A stretch of 64,000 nucleotides of DNA. Source: Flavobacteriia bacterium. Lineage in GTDB: Bacteria > Bacteroidota > Bacteroidia > Flavobacteriales > Weeksellaceae. The notes beneath the pieces were generated by a model. That model had not been told where the DNA came from, ran no database searches, and worked only from the letters and a program-made list of their open reading frames with translations. The stretch spans positions 1-64,000 of the forward strand of contig JAECQR010000001.1 in assembly GCA_015999765.1 (NCBI GenBank), read 5' to 3'. Of the stretch, positions 15,785 through 25,681 are shown piece by piece. Both the position numbers and the translations under genes were made by a program. Each line of letters begins with the position of its first letter. Within the stretch, counting starts at the first letter, position 1.

Positions 15785-17116
15785 CTAATTTTTGTTTCTT
15801 AAATTATTGAATTCTGTAATTACTTCGTGATGGGTCACGGTTTTATCTTTAAAATAGGTAACGAAATGATTTTTCTCTTCTTCAGTAGCTCCTAACTGAT
15901 TCAAAATATTGAACAGGTGCATTTTCATATGACCTTTCTGGATTCCGGTAGTTACCAGGGAACGCAGCGCTGCAAAATTCTGCGCTAAGCCTGAAACCGC
16001 AAGAATACTCATGAGTTCCTGAGCAGAAGGTTTTCCTAAAAGTGCCAGTGAAAATTTCACAAGCGGATGGAGATTTGTTAAACCGCCTACAACGCCGACA
16101 GAAATCGGCAGATCAATCCAGAATCTGAAAATTCCGTCGTCAATCGTGCAGTGTGTCAAACTGGTGTATTTTCCGTCCTTCGCTGCGTACGCATGAGCGC
16201 AGGCTGCTGTAGCCCGAAAATCATTCCCGGTCGCGATTACTACAGCGTCAACACCGTTCATGATTCCTTTGTTATGTGTGGTTGCGCGGAAAGGTTCGAT
16301 TTCAGCAATCGTTACAGCTCTCTTAAATTTAGTTGCAAATTCTTCATTGGAGATGCCGCTATCGTCTTTTAAATCTTCAATTTTACAGGAAACCTCAGCT
16401 CTAACGATACAGTCAGGTGTAAAATTCGATAAAATATTCATCACAATCTGCAGAGAATCTTTCTCTTCCTCAGTCAAAGCTTCTTCGTTCGCCACTTCTT
16501 CTTTCAAGGTTTTTCCGAATTGCTCCAGACAGGAGTTGATGAAATTAGCTCCCATAGAATCCACCGTATCGAAACTGGCTTTCAGCTGGAAATAATTCTC
16601 AAGATCCGCGGTTTTATCGATCAGACGGATATTAAGAATTCCGCCGCCGCGGTTTCTCATGTTTTTGGTGATTTCCTCTGTTGCTTCAAACAGTCTTTTC
16701 TTCAGTTTAAAATTGAAAAAATGCTGCAGTTTATGAGGCTCTACATTTAAGATAAAATGGGTGTGACCTAATTTTTTAGTATTAATGATGGTCGTTTTGA
16801 AACCGCCTTTATCGATCCAGAACTTGGCTGCTTTGGAAGCTGCTGCAACAACAGAACTTTCCTCAACTGCCATTGGTAGCGCCAGCAATTTACCATCGAT
16901 AAGGAAATTGGGTGCGATTCCGTACGGCATATAAAAGTTGGAAATTGTATTTTCGGAAAACTCTTCGTGAAGCTTCTGAAGCGTTGCATCGCCATTCCAG
17001 TATTGCTGTAAAATCTGCTCGTAACTACGATCGTCATTAAGATATTCTTTGATGAGCCAATCGATTTTTCTTTGTTTTGAAAGTTTAGAAAAACCTTCTA
17101 CAGGACTGTGATTCAT
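15785..17116 (-). CDS. mvaA: Hydroxymethylglutaryl-CoA reductase, class II
   Basis: This 443-residue enzyme interconverts HMG-CoA and mevalonate. Flavobacteria make isoprenoids by the mevalonate route, so a biosynthetic direction is likely even though class II enzymes are often labelled degradative. Visible motifs are ENTISNFYMPYGIAPNFLIDG (about 55-75), the catalytic glutamate in AVEESSVVAAAS (about 83-94), DSMGANFINSC with the catalytic aspartate region, and ATGNDFRATAACAHAYA for the nucleotide side. A conserved histidine lies in the C-terminal part. It heads a five-gene operon. A CAAAGATA (minus-strand TATCTTTG) 20 bp upstream may be the -7 box. Confidence 0.92.
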   Translation of the reverse strand: MNHSPVEGFSKLSKQRKIDWLIKEYLNDDRSYEQILQQYWNGDATLQKLHEEFSENTISNFYMPYGIAPNFLIDGKLLALPMAVEESSVVAAASKAAKFWIDKGGFKTTIINTKKLGHTHFILNVEPHKLQHFFNFKLKKRLFEATEEITKNMRNRGGGILNIRLIDKTADLENYFQLKASFDTVDSMGANFINSCLEQFGKTLKEEVANEEALTEEEKDSLQIVMNILSNFTPDCIVRAEVSCKIEDLKDDSGISNEEFATKFKRAVTIAEIEPFRATTHNKGIMNGVDAVVIATGNDFRATAACAHAYAAKDGKYTSLTHCTIDDGIFRFWIDLPISVGVVGGLTNLHPLVKFSLALLGKPSAQELMSILAVSGLAQNFAALRSLVTTGIQKGHMKMHLFNILNQLGATEEEKNHFVTYFKDKTVTHHEVITEFNNLRNKN

Positions 17117-17243
17117 TGAATTTTAATTTGAAATTCAAAGATAGGAAATTCGGTCGGATGTAAGGCAGTTGGTACTATGTTTTAGAATATGGGAACAGTG
17201 AAGAACGATAATCTCGCTTCGGAAATTTAATTATATTTAATAG

Positions 17244-18119
17244 ATGAAAACAGTATTTCTTTCTACTTTATTATTTCTCGTCTTAAGTTGTAATAAAACA
17301 ACAGATTCTTCAGCTAAAAACAACGGCAGTGAAGGCTCTGAAAGGTTGGAAACACCATCTCTTATAAAAATAAAAAAAGATCAAAACACGATCAAGGAAA
17401 GATTTCCTGCACCAGATGGTTACGAATATTCAACTTCACGACCATTTTCCTTTGCGGAATATATTGAATCTTTTCCACTGAAAGCATACGGCTCTCCTAT
17501 CCTGAAATATGACGGAACAGAAATCGAAACACAACATCTCCATGAAGCTATTTTTGATATTGATACTGGAACAAAAGATTTGCAGCAATGTGCCGATGCG
17601 ATTATTCGGTTACGGGCAGAATATTTATTTAAATTAAAAAAATACAACGAAATTAAATTTCATTTTACCAGCGGAGATTTAATGACGTGGAACGATTATA
17701 AAAACGGAACCCGCGCAATTGTCAATGGCAATGCGGTACAGTTTCGAAAAACAGAAAACTTTGATGATTCCAGAGAAAATTTCCGGAAGTACCTGGATCT
17801 GGTTTTTAATTATGCCGGAACGATTTCTCTAAATAAAGAAACAAAGCCTATCCTGAATACGCGGGATCTAAAAACTGGTGACATCCTGATTACTGCGGGA
17901 AGTCCGGGGCATATCGTTTTTATTGCAGGTGTTTCTGAAAATCAGCAGGGAAAGAAACTGTTTTTGCTGGCAGAAGGTTTTACGCCGGCTCAATCGATCC
18001 ATTTACTGAAAAATCCTTTTGATAAAGAAATTTCGCCGTGGTATGATTTAGATGTAAATGCTGACGAAACGAAAACCGCCAGATATTTCTTCAAACCCAC
18101 CAATTTTAGAAGTTTTTAA
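17244..18119 (+). CDS. DUF4846 lipoprotein
   Basis: This 291-residue protein has a lipoprotein signal, MKTVFLSTLLFLVLSC, with the lipobox cysteine at position 16 and a Ser/Asn-rich linker after it. The remainder is a DUF4846 domain: IKERFPAPDGYE, SFAEYIESFPLKAYGSP, QCADAIIRLRAEYLF, FHFTSGDLMTWNDYKNGTR, and the late GDILITAGSPGHIVFIAGV. That last strand-turn with a histidine resembles NlpC/P60-type hydrolase cores, so an envelope hydrolase is possible, but this is inference. It is transcribed alone. Confidence 0.82.
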   Translation: MKTVFLSTLLFLVLSCNKTTDSSAKNNGSEGSERLETPSLIKIKKDQNTIKERFPAPDGYEYSTSRPFSFAEYIESFPLKAYGSPILKYDGTEIETQHLHEAIFDIDTGTKDLQQCADAIIRLRAEYLFKLKKYNEIKFHFTSGDLMTWNDYKNGTRAIVNGNAVQFRKTENFDDSRENFRKYLDLVFNYAGTISLNKETKPILNTRDLKTGDILITAGSPGHIVFIAGVSENQQGKKLFLLAEGFTPAQSIHLLKNPFDKEISPWYDLDVNADETKTARYFFKPTNFRSF

Positions 18120-18164
18120 TCAAATTCCGACGCGACTTCTTATCAGCAGATCAGCACAAAAAAA

Positions 18165-18186
18165 ATCACCGAATTTCTTCGGTGAT
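18165..18186. terminator. Bidirectional terminator between DUF4846 and ABC-F genes
   Basis: ATCACCGAA and TTCGGTGAT form a 9-bp stem with a 4-base loop. The A-run on its left becomes a T-run for the minus-strand ABC-F transcript. Confidence 0.82.
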
Positions 18187-18211
18187 GATTTATAAATTTT
18201 CATCGACAGCT

Positions 18212-20134
18212 TTAATCCAGCTGCGTTCCAAGGAATTCCCATTCCTGCAAAGCCATATCCAGTTCAGCTTTTTGGCTATTGTATTTTTCCAAAACTTCCT
18301 CGGACGGATTTTCTTTGGTGAATGTCGCTTCCATTTCCTCGATCTTCAGTTCAAGTTCTGCGATTTTCTCTTCAACTTTCTTGATTTTGTTCTGAATGAC
18401 CTTCTGATCTTTGGAAACAATCACGGTTTTCTTTTCTACCGGTTTTTCAACCACTTTTTCTACAACAGGTTCGTTTCGTAATTCCTGCAGTTTCGATTTC
18501 TCGGCAGAAACCTCGCGGATACTTTCTTTCTGACGGAATTCCAGATATTCATTGACGTCTCCTAAAAACTCCTTCATTCTTCCATCGCGGAATTCAAATA
18601 TTTTGTCGCTCAGTCCCTGTAAAAATTCTCTGTCGTGAGAAATTACGATTAAGGTTCCTTCAAATTTCTGAAGCGCAAGTTTGATAATTTCTTTGGACTG
18701 AATATCAAGGTGATTCGTCGGCTCATCCATAATCAGCGTATTGAAAGGCCGAAGCAACAATTTACACAACGCTAAACGGTTTCTTTCACCTCCGGAAAGC
18801 ACTTTCGTCTTTTTCTGAACATCATCACCCTGGAAAAGAAAGCTTCCCAACAAGTCACGGACTCTCGGGCGGGTTTCTTCGGTTGCAGCGTCTTCCGCTT
18901 CCTCCAGAACCGTTTTATTCGGTGTTAAAACCTCTTCCTGATTCTGCGCGAAATAGCCGATGTTCACGTTATGACCAAGATTCCACTCACCTGAATAATC
19001 TTTAATTTCCCCGGAAAGAATTTTTGCCAAAGTTGTTTTTCCCTGTCCGTTCTGCCCAAGAAGCGCGATTCTGTCGCCGCGTTCTACAAAGAAATCAACT
19101 TTATCGAAAACCTGTTTGTGTCCGTAAGCTTTACCTAAATTTTTAGCTTCAAAAATTACTTTCCCAGGCACAACAGACTGTACAAAACGGATATTGAATT
19201 TGGAAACATCTTCGTTATCGATTTCAATTCTTTCGATTTTATCGAGTTTCTTAATTAAAGACTGCGCGAAAGATGATTTGGTTGCCGAAGCGCGGAAACG
19301 ATTGATGTTATCTTCCATCTGCTTGATTTCCACATCCTGATTTTTCTTTGCCTGCGTAAGTTTTTCTTTACGTTCTTTACTTAATTCAAGATATTTTGTA
19401 TAATTTGCTTTGTAATCATCAACTTTTTTATTGTTGATGTCGAAAGTCCTGTTACAGACGGAGGTCATAAACTGTTTATCGTGACTCACTAAAACGATAG
19501 CGCCCGGATAATCTTTCAGAAACTCTTCGAGCCAAATGATCGACTCCATATCCAAGTGATTCGTAGGCTCATCGAGAAGCATCAGATCATTCTTCTGAAG
19601 AAGCAGTTTTGCAAGTTCGATCCTCATTCTCCATCCTCCGGAAAATTCGTCGGTGATTTTATGAAAATCGTCGGCTTTAAAACCTAAACCTAACAAAACT
19701 TTTTCTACATCACCTTCCAGATTGTAGGCATCGTGATGCATTAAAAGATCATTCAATTCGGTCATTTTATGAATCAAATTCTCGTAAGAATCGCTTTCAT
19801 AATCAGTTCTCGTAACCAGCTGATGATTCACCTCATCCAACTCGTTTTTCATTGCGTTGATCTGTTCGAAAGCCTGCAGGGTTTCATTCCAAACAGTTCT
19901 GCCTTTTACAAAATCAAGATCCTGTTTCAGGAATCCGATGGTAATGTTACCTTCAGGAACGATATTTCCTTCGTAGAAATTAATTTCGCCGGTGAGCATT
20001 TTCAGAAGCGTAGATTTTCCGGCTCCGTTTTTACCGACGAGACCAATTTTATCGTCTTTCTTAATGGTAAAATTTACATTCTGAAAGAGATAATTCCCTG
20101 AGTGATGAAGACCTAGGCCCTGAACTGACAACAT
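18212..20134 (-). CDS. ABC-F ATPase (ribosome-associated)
   Basis: This 640-residue soluble protein has two ABC ATPase domains and no membrane part, as in ABC-F factors that act at the ribosomal E site. Domain 1 has Walker A GLVGKNGAGKSTLLKML near residue 32, signature SGGWRMRIELAKLL and Walker B LMLLDEPTNHLD. The inter-domain linker (about 240-310) is rich in K and E. Domain 2 has LLGQNGQGKTTLAKIL, LSGGERNRLALCKLL and LIMDEPTNHLD. A C-terminal coiled coil begins near residue 575. The coiled coil suggests the Uup or YheS type rather than an antibiotic-resistance factor. It is monocistronic. Confidence 0.92.
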   Translation of the reverse strand: MLSVQGLGLHHSGNYLFQNVNFTIKKDDKIGLVGKNGAGKSTLLKMLTGEINFYEGNIVPEGNITIGFLKQDLDFVKGRTVWNETLQAFEQINAMKNELDEVNHQLVTRTDYESDSYENLIHKMTELNDLLMHHDAYNLEGDVEKVLLGLGFKADDFHKITDEFSGGWRMRIELAKLLLQKNDLMLLDEPTNHLDMESIIWLEEFLKDYPGAIVLVSHDKQFMTSVCNRTFDINNKKVDDYKANYTKYLELSKERKEKLTQAKKNQDVEIKQMEDNINRFRASATKSSFAQSLIKKLDKIERIEIDNEDVSKFNIRFVQSVVPGKVIFEAKNLGKAYGHKQVFDKVDFFVERGDRIALLGQNGQGKTTLAKILSGEIKDYSGEWNLGHNVNIGYFAQNQEEVLTPNKTVLEEAEDAATEETRPRVRDLLGSFLFQGDDVQKKTKVLSGGERNRLALCKLLLRPFNTLIMDEPTNHLDIQSKEIIKLALQKFEGTLIVISHDREFLQGLSDKIFEFRDGRMKEFLGDVNEYLEFRQKESIREVSAEKSKLQELRNEPVVEKVVEKPVEKKTVIVSKDQKVIQNKIKKVEEKIAELELKIEEMEATFTKENPSEEVLEKYNSQKAELDMALQEWEFLGTQLD

Positions 20135-20279
20135 ATATATTAAGCAATTAGTAATGAGTATTTTCGAGGTGCAAAAGTAAGGAAAAGTTATTGAACTGAC
20201 CGTTTTTAAGAAAACAGCTTGGATTTCAGGAAAAGCGCATTAAAACATTTACCTTTAACCCTGTAAAATCCAACTTAAA

Positions 20280-21110
20280 ATGAAAAATCTAATCATCCTG
20301 ATCGGTACATTTTTATGTCTTAACATCAATGCTCAGAATTTAAATGTAATGACCTTTAACATCCGACTTTCGCTGGATTCCGACAAAGAAAACTCGTGGG
20401 TCAACAGAAAAGATGACGCCTTAAAACTGATGAATTATTATCACCCTGATGTAATGGGTGTTCAGGAAGCGGTTCCGCAACAGATGGCGGACATCAAAAC
20501 AGGTCTTAAAAATTATGATTTCGTAGGCGTTGGACGTGATGACGGAGCAAACAAAGGTGAATATTCAGCCATTTTCTACGATACGGAAAAGCTGCAGGTT
20601 CTGCAATCGGGAACTTTCTGGCTAAGCGAAACACCTGAAAAGCCCTCCAAAGGCTGGGACGCTGCTTACAACAGAGTCTGCACTTACGCATTATTTAAAA
20701 TGAAAAAGGGCGGTAAGAAGTTCTGGGCTTTTAATGTTCATTTCGATCATGTGGGAAATGTCGCACGGGAAAAGTCTGCGCAATTAATTCTGGATAAAAT
20801 TAAAAGCTTAAATACAAAAAATCTTCCCGTGGTTCTTACCGGCGATTTTAATCTTACAGATGATACGAAACCCATCAAACTTCTGTCAGAAAACCTCAAC
20901 GACTCATTCTACCATTCGGTAAAACCGCATTATGGCCCAACGGGGACTTTTACAGCTTTTGATGTAAACACGATACCAAAGGACAGAATCGATTATATTT
21001 TCACAAAAAGGTTTGAGTGCACCTCTATAAGAACCATTAATGACAGGCGAGAAAATTTGCTTTACCCGTCTGACCATTTACCGGTTTTAGCAGAATTAAA
21101 ATTCAGATAA
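20280..21110 (+). CDS. Secreted endonuclease/exonuclease/phosphatase-fold protein
   Basis: This 276-residue exported protein has a signal peptide ending near LCLNINAQ. The EEP (DNase I-like) fold is shown by LNVMTFNIRLSLD, then VMGVQEAVPQQM with the metal-binding glutamate, NVHFDHVGN, VVLTGDFNLTDDT near residue 190, and DRIDYIFTK and YPSDHLPVLAEL with the C-terminal catalytic Asp-His. In Bacteroidota such proteins act on nucleic acids, phospholipids or sugar phosphates outside the cytoplasm. The substrate cannot be told here. Confidence 0.88.
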   Translation: MKNLIILIGTFLCLNINAQNLNVMTFNIRLSLDSDKENSWVNRKDDALKLMNYYHPDVMGVQEAVPQQMADIKTGLKNYDFVGVGRDDGANKGEYSAIFYDTEKLQVLQSGTFWLSETPEKPSKGWDAAYNRVCTYALFKMKKGGKKFWAFNVHFDHVGNVAREKSAQLILDKIKSLNTKNLPVVLTGDFNLTDDTKPIKLLSENLNDSFYHSVKPHYGPTGTFTAFDVNTIPKDRIDYIFTKRFECTSIRTINDRRENLLYPSDHLPVLAELKFR

Positions 21111-21124
21111 TCAGCCAAAAAAAA

Positions 21125-21148
21125 ATCCACCGGATGACTCCGGTGGAT
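21125..21148 (+). terminator. Terminator after the EEP-fold gene
   Basis: ATCCACCGG and CCGGTGGAT form a 9-bp stem with a 6-base loop, 15 bases after the stop codon. The A-run on the left side also makes it usable on the opposite strand. Confidence 0.65.
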
Positions 21149-21292
21149 AAACACAAATGATGAAAAAAAATTTATTCTTTCGCTTTTGAAGGCATTAGAA
21201 TACAGCAAAGAAATATATAATTTCTGATATAACAAAATTAAAGTGAAATTATTTACTCAATTTGAATCTTTAGTCTGACAATCAATAAAATA

Positions 21293-21353
21293 AGAATCCA
21301 CGGCATGTTGCAGTGGATTCTAAAAACACAAATGTTGAAATTAAATTTCAACA
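21293..21353. other. Pair of hairpins in the convergent intergenic region
   Basis: AGAATCCAC (21293-21301) pairs with GTGGATTCT (21313-21321). Directly after it, TGTTGAAAT (21333-21341) pairs with ATTTCAACA (21345-21353). Neither has a T-run, so they are not typical terminators. They lie with two terminator-like hairpins in the 373 bp between convergent genes. The core GTGGAT of the first also occurs in the terminator at 21125, so it may be an old duplicate. Confidence 0.5.
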
Positions 21354-21438
21354 TTCAATATCAAAAACCGCGCAAACTAATGCTAAAAAAAGTTAATTTT
21401 TTAAATCAGTTGAAAACAAACGCTTTATAAATAAAAAA

Positions 21439-21462
21439 AATCTACCGGAAAACCGGTAGATT
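21439..21462 (-). terminator. Terminator of the metalloprotease gene
   Basis: AATCTACCGG and CCGGTAGATT form a perfect 10-bp stem with a 4-base loop. Read from the minus strand it is followed by a run of T. Confidence 0.82.
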
Positions 21463-21483
21463 ATCAATTGAAACAAGTTTTTT

Positions 21484-22473
21484 CTAGTAAATTCTAAGTC
21501 CTGATCTTGCACCTGATGCATTTGTAATCGCCTGCATTCTAGATTTTTGTCCTGCAGAGAACATATACATCGCAGCATCATCAACATAATCCATATAATT
21601 CATAAACTGTATTGAACGGTTAACTCCGCCGCAAAGATCGTACTGCGGATAAGTTGGTTTCCCGAAATTCTTGTCCTGTTGCGTTGGCGTATCATCTACA
21701 TAATCTGTAGCACAGTTTCCGTCGCCCCAAATATGACGAAGATTCAGGTAATGCCCAACTTCATGAGTTGCAGTTCGTCCCAAATTGTATGGCGCGTTTG
21801 CGGTAGTACCGAAATATTTTCCGGCAATTACCACACCGTCATTCCAAAGCCCTGCAGATTCAGGGAAAGTTGCGTAACCAAGAACTCCACCCATATCACC
21901 AACAACCCATATATTGAAATAGTTAGCTGGCTTAAAGGCATCCTGACCTTTTGACGAAGTCTTCTTCATGGCATCATTTGTTCTCCATGATCTTACCGTG
22001 GTCGATTTACGGATAACGCGGTCTAAACGGAATTTAATTTTGGTATCACCAGCCGCAACGGAAGCGAATTCGGAAGGAATTTTATTCACGTCGGAATTTG
22101 TTCCTCCAAAATCATTATTCAGCGTTGCGATTTGCGAAGCAATTTGCGCATCAGAAATGTTTTCGGCAGCAGTTCGGTAAAGTACATTTACAACGACAGG
22201 AATTTCTACTGTACCATCAGCCAATACTCTTCCCATCTTAAGATCGTCAATAAATTTTTCAGTTTTACTTTCGTTGTCAACAAATCTGGCCATCAGGTCA
22301 GGATTATTGGCCAAAGCCTCCTTCCTGATGTCCTCAGAAGGACATACTCTTTGGGTCACAGAACTACCCGATGTTAAATCATCAGTTTGTTCCTGATTAA
22401 GCAGGTGATCTTCACCCGCATTACACGCAGCTAGCATTGACAAAGCAAATGCGCCGAATAACAGTTTTTTCAT
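21484..22473 (-). CDS. Zinc metalloprotease lipoprotein, pappalysin/M43 type
   Basis: This 329-residue exported protease has a lipoprotein signal ending SMLAAC (cysteine near 17). A pro-region follows, with a catalytic domain from about residue 95. The extended zinc motif is HEVGHYLNLRHIWGD, the HEXXHXXGXXH form with L-N at the G position, and the downstream Met-turn FMNYMDYVDDAAMYMFSAGQ is intact. That combination is typical of the M43B pappalysin-like family of Bacteroidota. Cysteines in DGNCATDY and YDLCGG would form the family disulfide. There is no T9SS domain, so it is probably membrane-anchored. Confidence 0.87.
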   Translation of the reverse strand: MKKLLFGAFALSMLAACNAGEDHLLNQEQTDDLTSGSSVTQRVCPSEDIRKEALANNPDLMARFVDNESKTEKFIDDLKMGRVLADGTVEIPVVVNVLYRTAAENISDAQIASQIATLNNDFGGTNSDVNKIPSEFASVAAGDTKIKFRLDRVIRKSTTVRSWRTNDAMKKTSSKGQDAFKPANYFNIWVVGDMGGVLGYATFPESAGLWNDGVVIAGKYFGTTANAPYNLGRTATHEVGHYLNLRHIWGDGNCATDYVDDTPTQQDKNFGKPTYPQYDLCGGVNRSIQFMNYMDYVDDAAMYMFSAGQKSRMQAITNASGARSGLRIY

Positions 22474-22738
22474 TGTCTAAATTTTAAATTTTGTAGAAAC
22501 GAATTTATAGAGTTGAAAATTACTGTGCAATAGATTTCTTTCAAATAAACACAAGAACTAATGCGGTTTTATTTAAATAAATGATTTTCAGTTAATTATT
22601 TTTCATCATAAAATGATTATTGATAAATTAACTTAAAAACGCAATATTCAATTTAAATAATGAAAAACCAGTTAAACACACATCAAAATGGTGCTTTAAC
22701 AACAATATGATGAAATAAGTAAATATTCTATAAAAAGA

Positions 22739-22764
22739 AAAGCGGTCAAATAAATGACCGCTTT
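22739..22764 (-). terminator. Terminator of clpB
   Basis: AAAGCGGTCA and TGACCGCTTT form a perfect 10-bp stem with a 6-base loop, 20 bases after the clpB stop. The rest of the 22474-22784 gap is AT-rich, and I see nothing else in it. Confidence 0.82.
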
Positions 22765-22784
22765 ATATATATGGTAAACTGAAC

Positions 22785-25376
22785 TTATACCGTTGGCCGG
22801 AAAACCAATCCGGTTTCATCAAAATAATCAAGAGTAATTCTGTCGCCGTCATTTACAGTCCCGGCCAGAATTTCTTTGGATAATTTATTCAAAACTTCCT
22901 GCTGAAGAACCCTTTTCAGTGGTCTTGCACCAAAACTCGGATCGTAACCTTTATTCATCAGATAACTGACAGCATCGTCTGTAGCAGTCATGAAGATTCC
23001 ACGTTTCTCAAGCATCTTATTAAATCCGCGCAGCTGATAATTCACGATTTTTCCGATTTCTTTTCTGTTGAGAGGCTGGAAAAGAACAATTTCATCAATT
23101 CTGTTCAGAAACTCAGGTCTTAAAGTCTGCTTCAGCAAACCGAAAACCTCATCTTTGGTTTTGTCCACGATTTCGGAAATATTATCATCGGTGATATTTT
23201 CAAAATTTTCCTGAATAAGATGAGATCCTAAATTAGAAGTCATGATAATGATCGAATTCTTGAAATTTACCACCCGGCCTTTGTTATCCGTAAGCCTTCC
23301 GTCATCCAAAACCTGAAGCAGCGTGTTGAATACGTCTGGATGTGCTTTTTCGATTTCATCCAGAAGAACAACCGAATACGGTCTCCGTCTGACTGCTTCC
23401 GTTAACTGCCCGCCTTCATCATAACCCACATATCCTGGAGGCGCACCGACCAATCGTGATACAGAATGCCTTTCCTGATATTCACTCATATCGATTCTGG
23501 TCATATTGTTTTCGTCATCGAAAAGATATTCGGCAAGCGCCTTGGCGAGTTCAGTTTTTCCGACACCTGTTGTCCCAAGGAAAAGGAACGATCCAATAGG
23601 TTTTTTTTCGTCGTTAAGCCCCGCTCTATTTCTTCGGATCGCATCGGCAATCGAAACAATAGCTTCGTCCTGACCTACTACTCTCTTATGAAGTTCGTCT
23701 TCGAGGTGCAGCAGTTTTTGACGCTCGGACTGTAATAATTTAGTCACGGGAATACCGGTCCATTTCGAAATTACTTCTGAAATATTTTCTGCGGTAACTT
23801 CTTCTTTAATCAGCTCGTTAAGGTTGTTCTGCATCTCAAGTTCGAGCTTGTGCAGATCAGCTTCTTTTTCCTTGATTTTCCCGTATTGAATTTCGGCAAC
23901 TTTTGCATAATCACCAACTCTTGATGCGCGCTCAGCCTCAAGTTTCAACGCTTCAATTTCTTTCTTAATTGAGGTTAAATCCTCAGATTTCTGTTTTTCC
24001 TTCAGCCATTTTGCATTGATTTCATTACGCTGCTCCGAAACTTTTGAAATATCTTCTTTCAGGTGATTAATCTTCACCTCATTACCTTCCCTTGAAATAG
24101 CAGCCAGCTCAATTTCCATCTGCATGAGTTTTCTGTCTAAAACATCCAGTTCTTCAGGCTTGGAATTAATTTCCATTCTAAGTTTTGCTGACGCTTCGTC
24201 GATCAAATCGATGGCTTTATCCGGTAAAAAACGGTCCGAAATATAACGCTGAGACTGCTCTACCGCAGCAATAATTGCTTCATCTTTGATGCGTACTTTG
24301 TGGTGCGCTTCATATTTATCTTTAATTCCACGAAGAATTGAAATCGCAGATTCAGTATCAGGTTCTTCTACCATTACTTTCTGGAAACGTCTTTCGAGTG
24401 CTTTATCCTTCTCGAAATACTTCTGATATTCATTCAAAGTCGTTGCACCGATTGCCCTCAGTTCCCCGCGAGCAAGAGCAGGTTTCAGGATGTTTGCCGC
24501 ATCCATTGCGCCTTCACCGCCGCCGGCGCCTACCAAAGTGTGAATTTCGTCGATAAACAAAATAATCTGCCCGTCGGATTTTATAACTTCATTGATTACA
24601 GATTTCAGTCTTTCTTCAAACTCACCTTTGTATTTTGCGCCTGCAATCAAGGCACCCATGTCGAGCGAATACAATGTTTTATCCTGCAGATTTTCAGGAA
24701 TATCGCCGGAAATAATTCGGTGCGCGATTCCTTCAGCAATGGCCGTTTTACCAACACCAGGTTCACCGATGAGGATGGGATTATTTTTTGTTCTTCTGGA
24801 CAGGATTTGTAGAACCCTACGGATTTCTTCGTCACGTCCGATTACTGGATCCAGTTTTCCCTCAGCAGCAAGTTCGTTGAAGTTTTTCGCGTATTTATTT
24901 AAGCTTTGGTAAGTCTCTTCGGAACTGGCTGAAGTCGCTTTGGAGCCTTTCCGTAATTCATTAATAGCGGTTTCCAGGCCTTTCTTAGTCACGCCCATAT
25001 CCTTCAGCATTTTAGAAACTTCAGATCCACTCTCGAAAAGAGAAAGCCAAAGATGTTCGATGGTCACATATTCGTCACCCATTTTTTTGGCAACATTCGG
25101 CGCATCAAGCAATACCCTGTTTGCGGCTTGCGAGAGATAAATATTCCCCCCTTCCACTTTCGGGAGTTTTTCAATGTTCGAACGGTTTCTCTCACGTACC
25201 AATGCTAATTCTGCCTCGGATTTTTTTAAAAGGAAATCCGAGATGTTCTCATCCACCTGAAAAATTCCTTCAAGCAAATGTTGCGGCTCGATACTCTGGT
25301 TGCCAAATTCCATAGCAATCTGCTGTGCTTTCTGTATGGCTTCCTGTGATTTTACAGTATATTGATTTAAGTTCAT
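22785..25376 (-). CDS. clpB: ATP-dependent disaggregase ClpB
   Basis: This hexameric AAA+ chaperone extracts proteins from aggregates together with DnaK. From [15 protein letters not shown] it is 863 residues, the usual length; an upstream extension in the frame is rejected as non-family. The N-domain has two Clp repeats (about 1-145). AAA-1 has Walker [14 protein letters not shown] and Walker [12 protein letters not shown]. The coiled-coil middle domain spans about 410-530. AAA-2 has [16 protein letters not shown] and [15 protein letters not shown]. The aromatic pore loops [10 protein letters not shown] and GYVGYDEGG mark both rings. It has its own promoter and terminator. Confidence 0.97.
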   Translation of the reverse strand: MNLNQYTVKSQEAIQKAQQIAMEFGNQSIEPQHLLEGIFQVDENISDFLLKKSEAELALVRERNRSNIEKLPKVEGGNIYLSQAANRVLLDAPNVAKKMGDEYVTIEHLWLSLFESGSEVSKMLKDMGVTKKGLETAINELRKGSKATSASSEETYQSLNKYAKNFNELAAEGKLDPVIGRDEEIRRVLQILSRRTKNNPILIGEPGVGKTAIAEGIAHRIISGDIPENLQDKTLYSLDMGALIAGAKYKGEFEERLKSVINEVIKSDGQIILFIDEIHTLVGAGGGEGAMDAANILKPALARGELRAIGATTLNEYQKYFEKDKALERRFQKVMVEEPDTESAISILRGIKDKYEAHHKVRIKDEAIIAAVEQSQRYISDRFLPDKAIDLIDEASAKLRMEINSKPEELDVLDRKLMQMEIELAAISREGNEVKINHLKEDISKVSEQRNEINAKWLKEKQKSEDLTSIKKEIEALKLEAERASRVGDYAKVAEIQYGKIKEKEADLHKLELEMQNNLNELIKEEVTAENISEVISKWTGIPVTKLLQSERQKLLHLEDELHKRVVGQDEAIVSIADAIRRNRAGLNDEKKPIGSFLFLGTTGVGKTELAKALAEYLFDDENNMTRIDMSEYQERHSVSRLVGAPPGYVGYDEGGQLTEAVRRRPYSVVLLDEIEKAHPDVFNTLLQVLDDGRLTDNKGRVVNFKNSIIIMTSNLGSHLIQENFENITDDNISEIVDKTKDEVFGLLKQTLRPEFLNRIDEIVLFQPLNRKEIGKIVNYQLRGFNKMLEKRGIFMTATDDAVSYLMNKGYDPSFGARPLKRVLQQEVLNKLSKEILAGTVNDGDRITLDYFDETGLVFRPTV

Positions 25377-25415
25377 TGTAATTTTTTTTAGTTTAAAAAA
25401 TATTAAGAACCCATA

Positions 25416-25446
25416 CAAATTTACGAATCCTTAATATCAATCTCAA
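25416..25446 (-). promoter_or_regulatory. Promoter of clpB
   Basis: On the minus strand, TTG (25446-25444) and TAAATTTG (25423-25416) are separated by 20 bp, matching the Bacteroidota consensus. The -7 box lies about 40 bases before the clpB start. No heat-shock operator (CIRCE) was seen near it. Confidence 0.6.
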
Positions 25447-25616
25447 TCATTTTCTAATCAAATTCTTTCTCACAAAAACTATTCTTAAAATTAATTCACC
25501 TTTTTTTTAAGACAAATTTTCCGATTTCAACAAATTGACTTCGTGTACTTTAAGACATAATTTCCGATTTAAACAAAATTTCACGCTAGATAACTTTAAC
25601 TGACGATATTGGTTTT

Positions 25617-25645
25617 TTGTACCATTCAAAAAAAAAGTATATTTG
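25617..25645 (+). promoter_or_regulatory. Promoter of paaE
   Basis: TTG (25617-25619), an 18-bp spacer and TATATTTG (25638-25645) match the Bacteroidota promoter consensus. The inferred start site, near 25652, leaves a leader of about 30 nt before the paaE ATG. It also shows that the frame opening at the TTG of this box is not the translation start. Confidence 0.65.
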
Positions 25646-25681
25646 TTGAACTCACCTTTATCGAGTTATTTTTATAAAAAT

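Noticed and set aside
25643-25681. TTG start of paaE
   Set aside because: It is part of the TATATTTG promoter box; the ATG at 25682 gives a family-like N-terminus.
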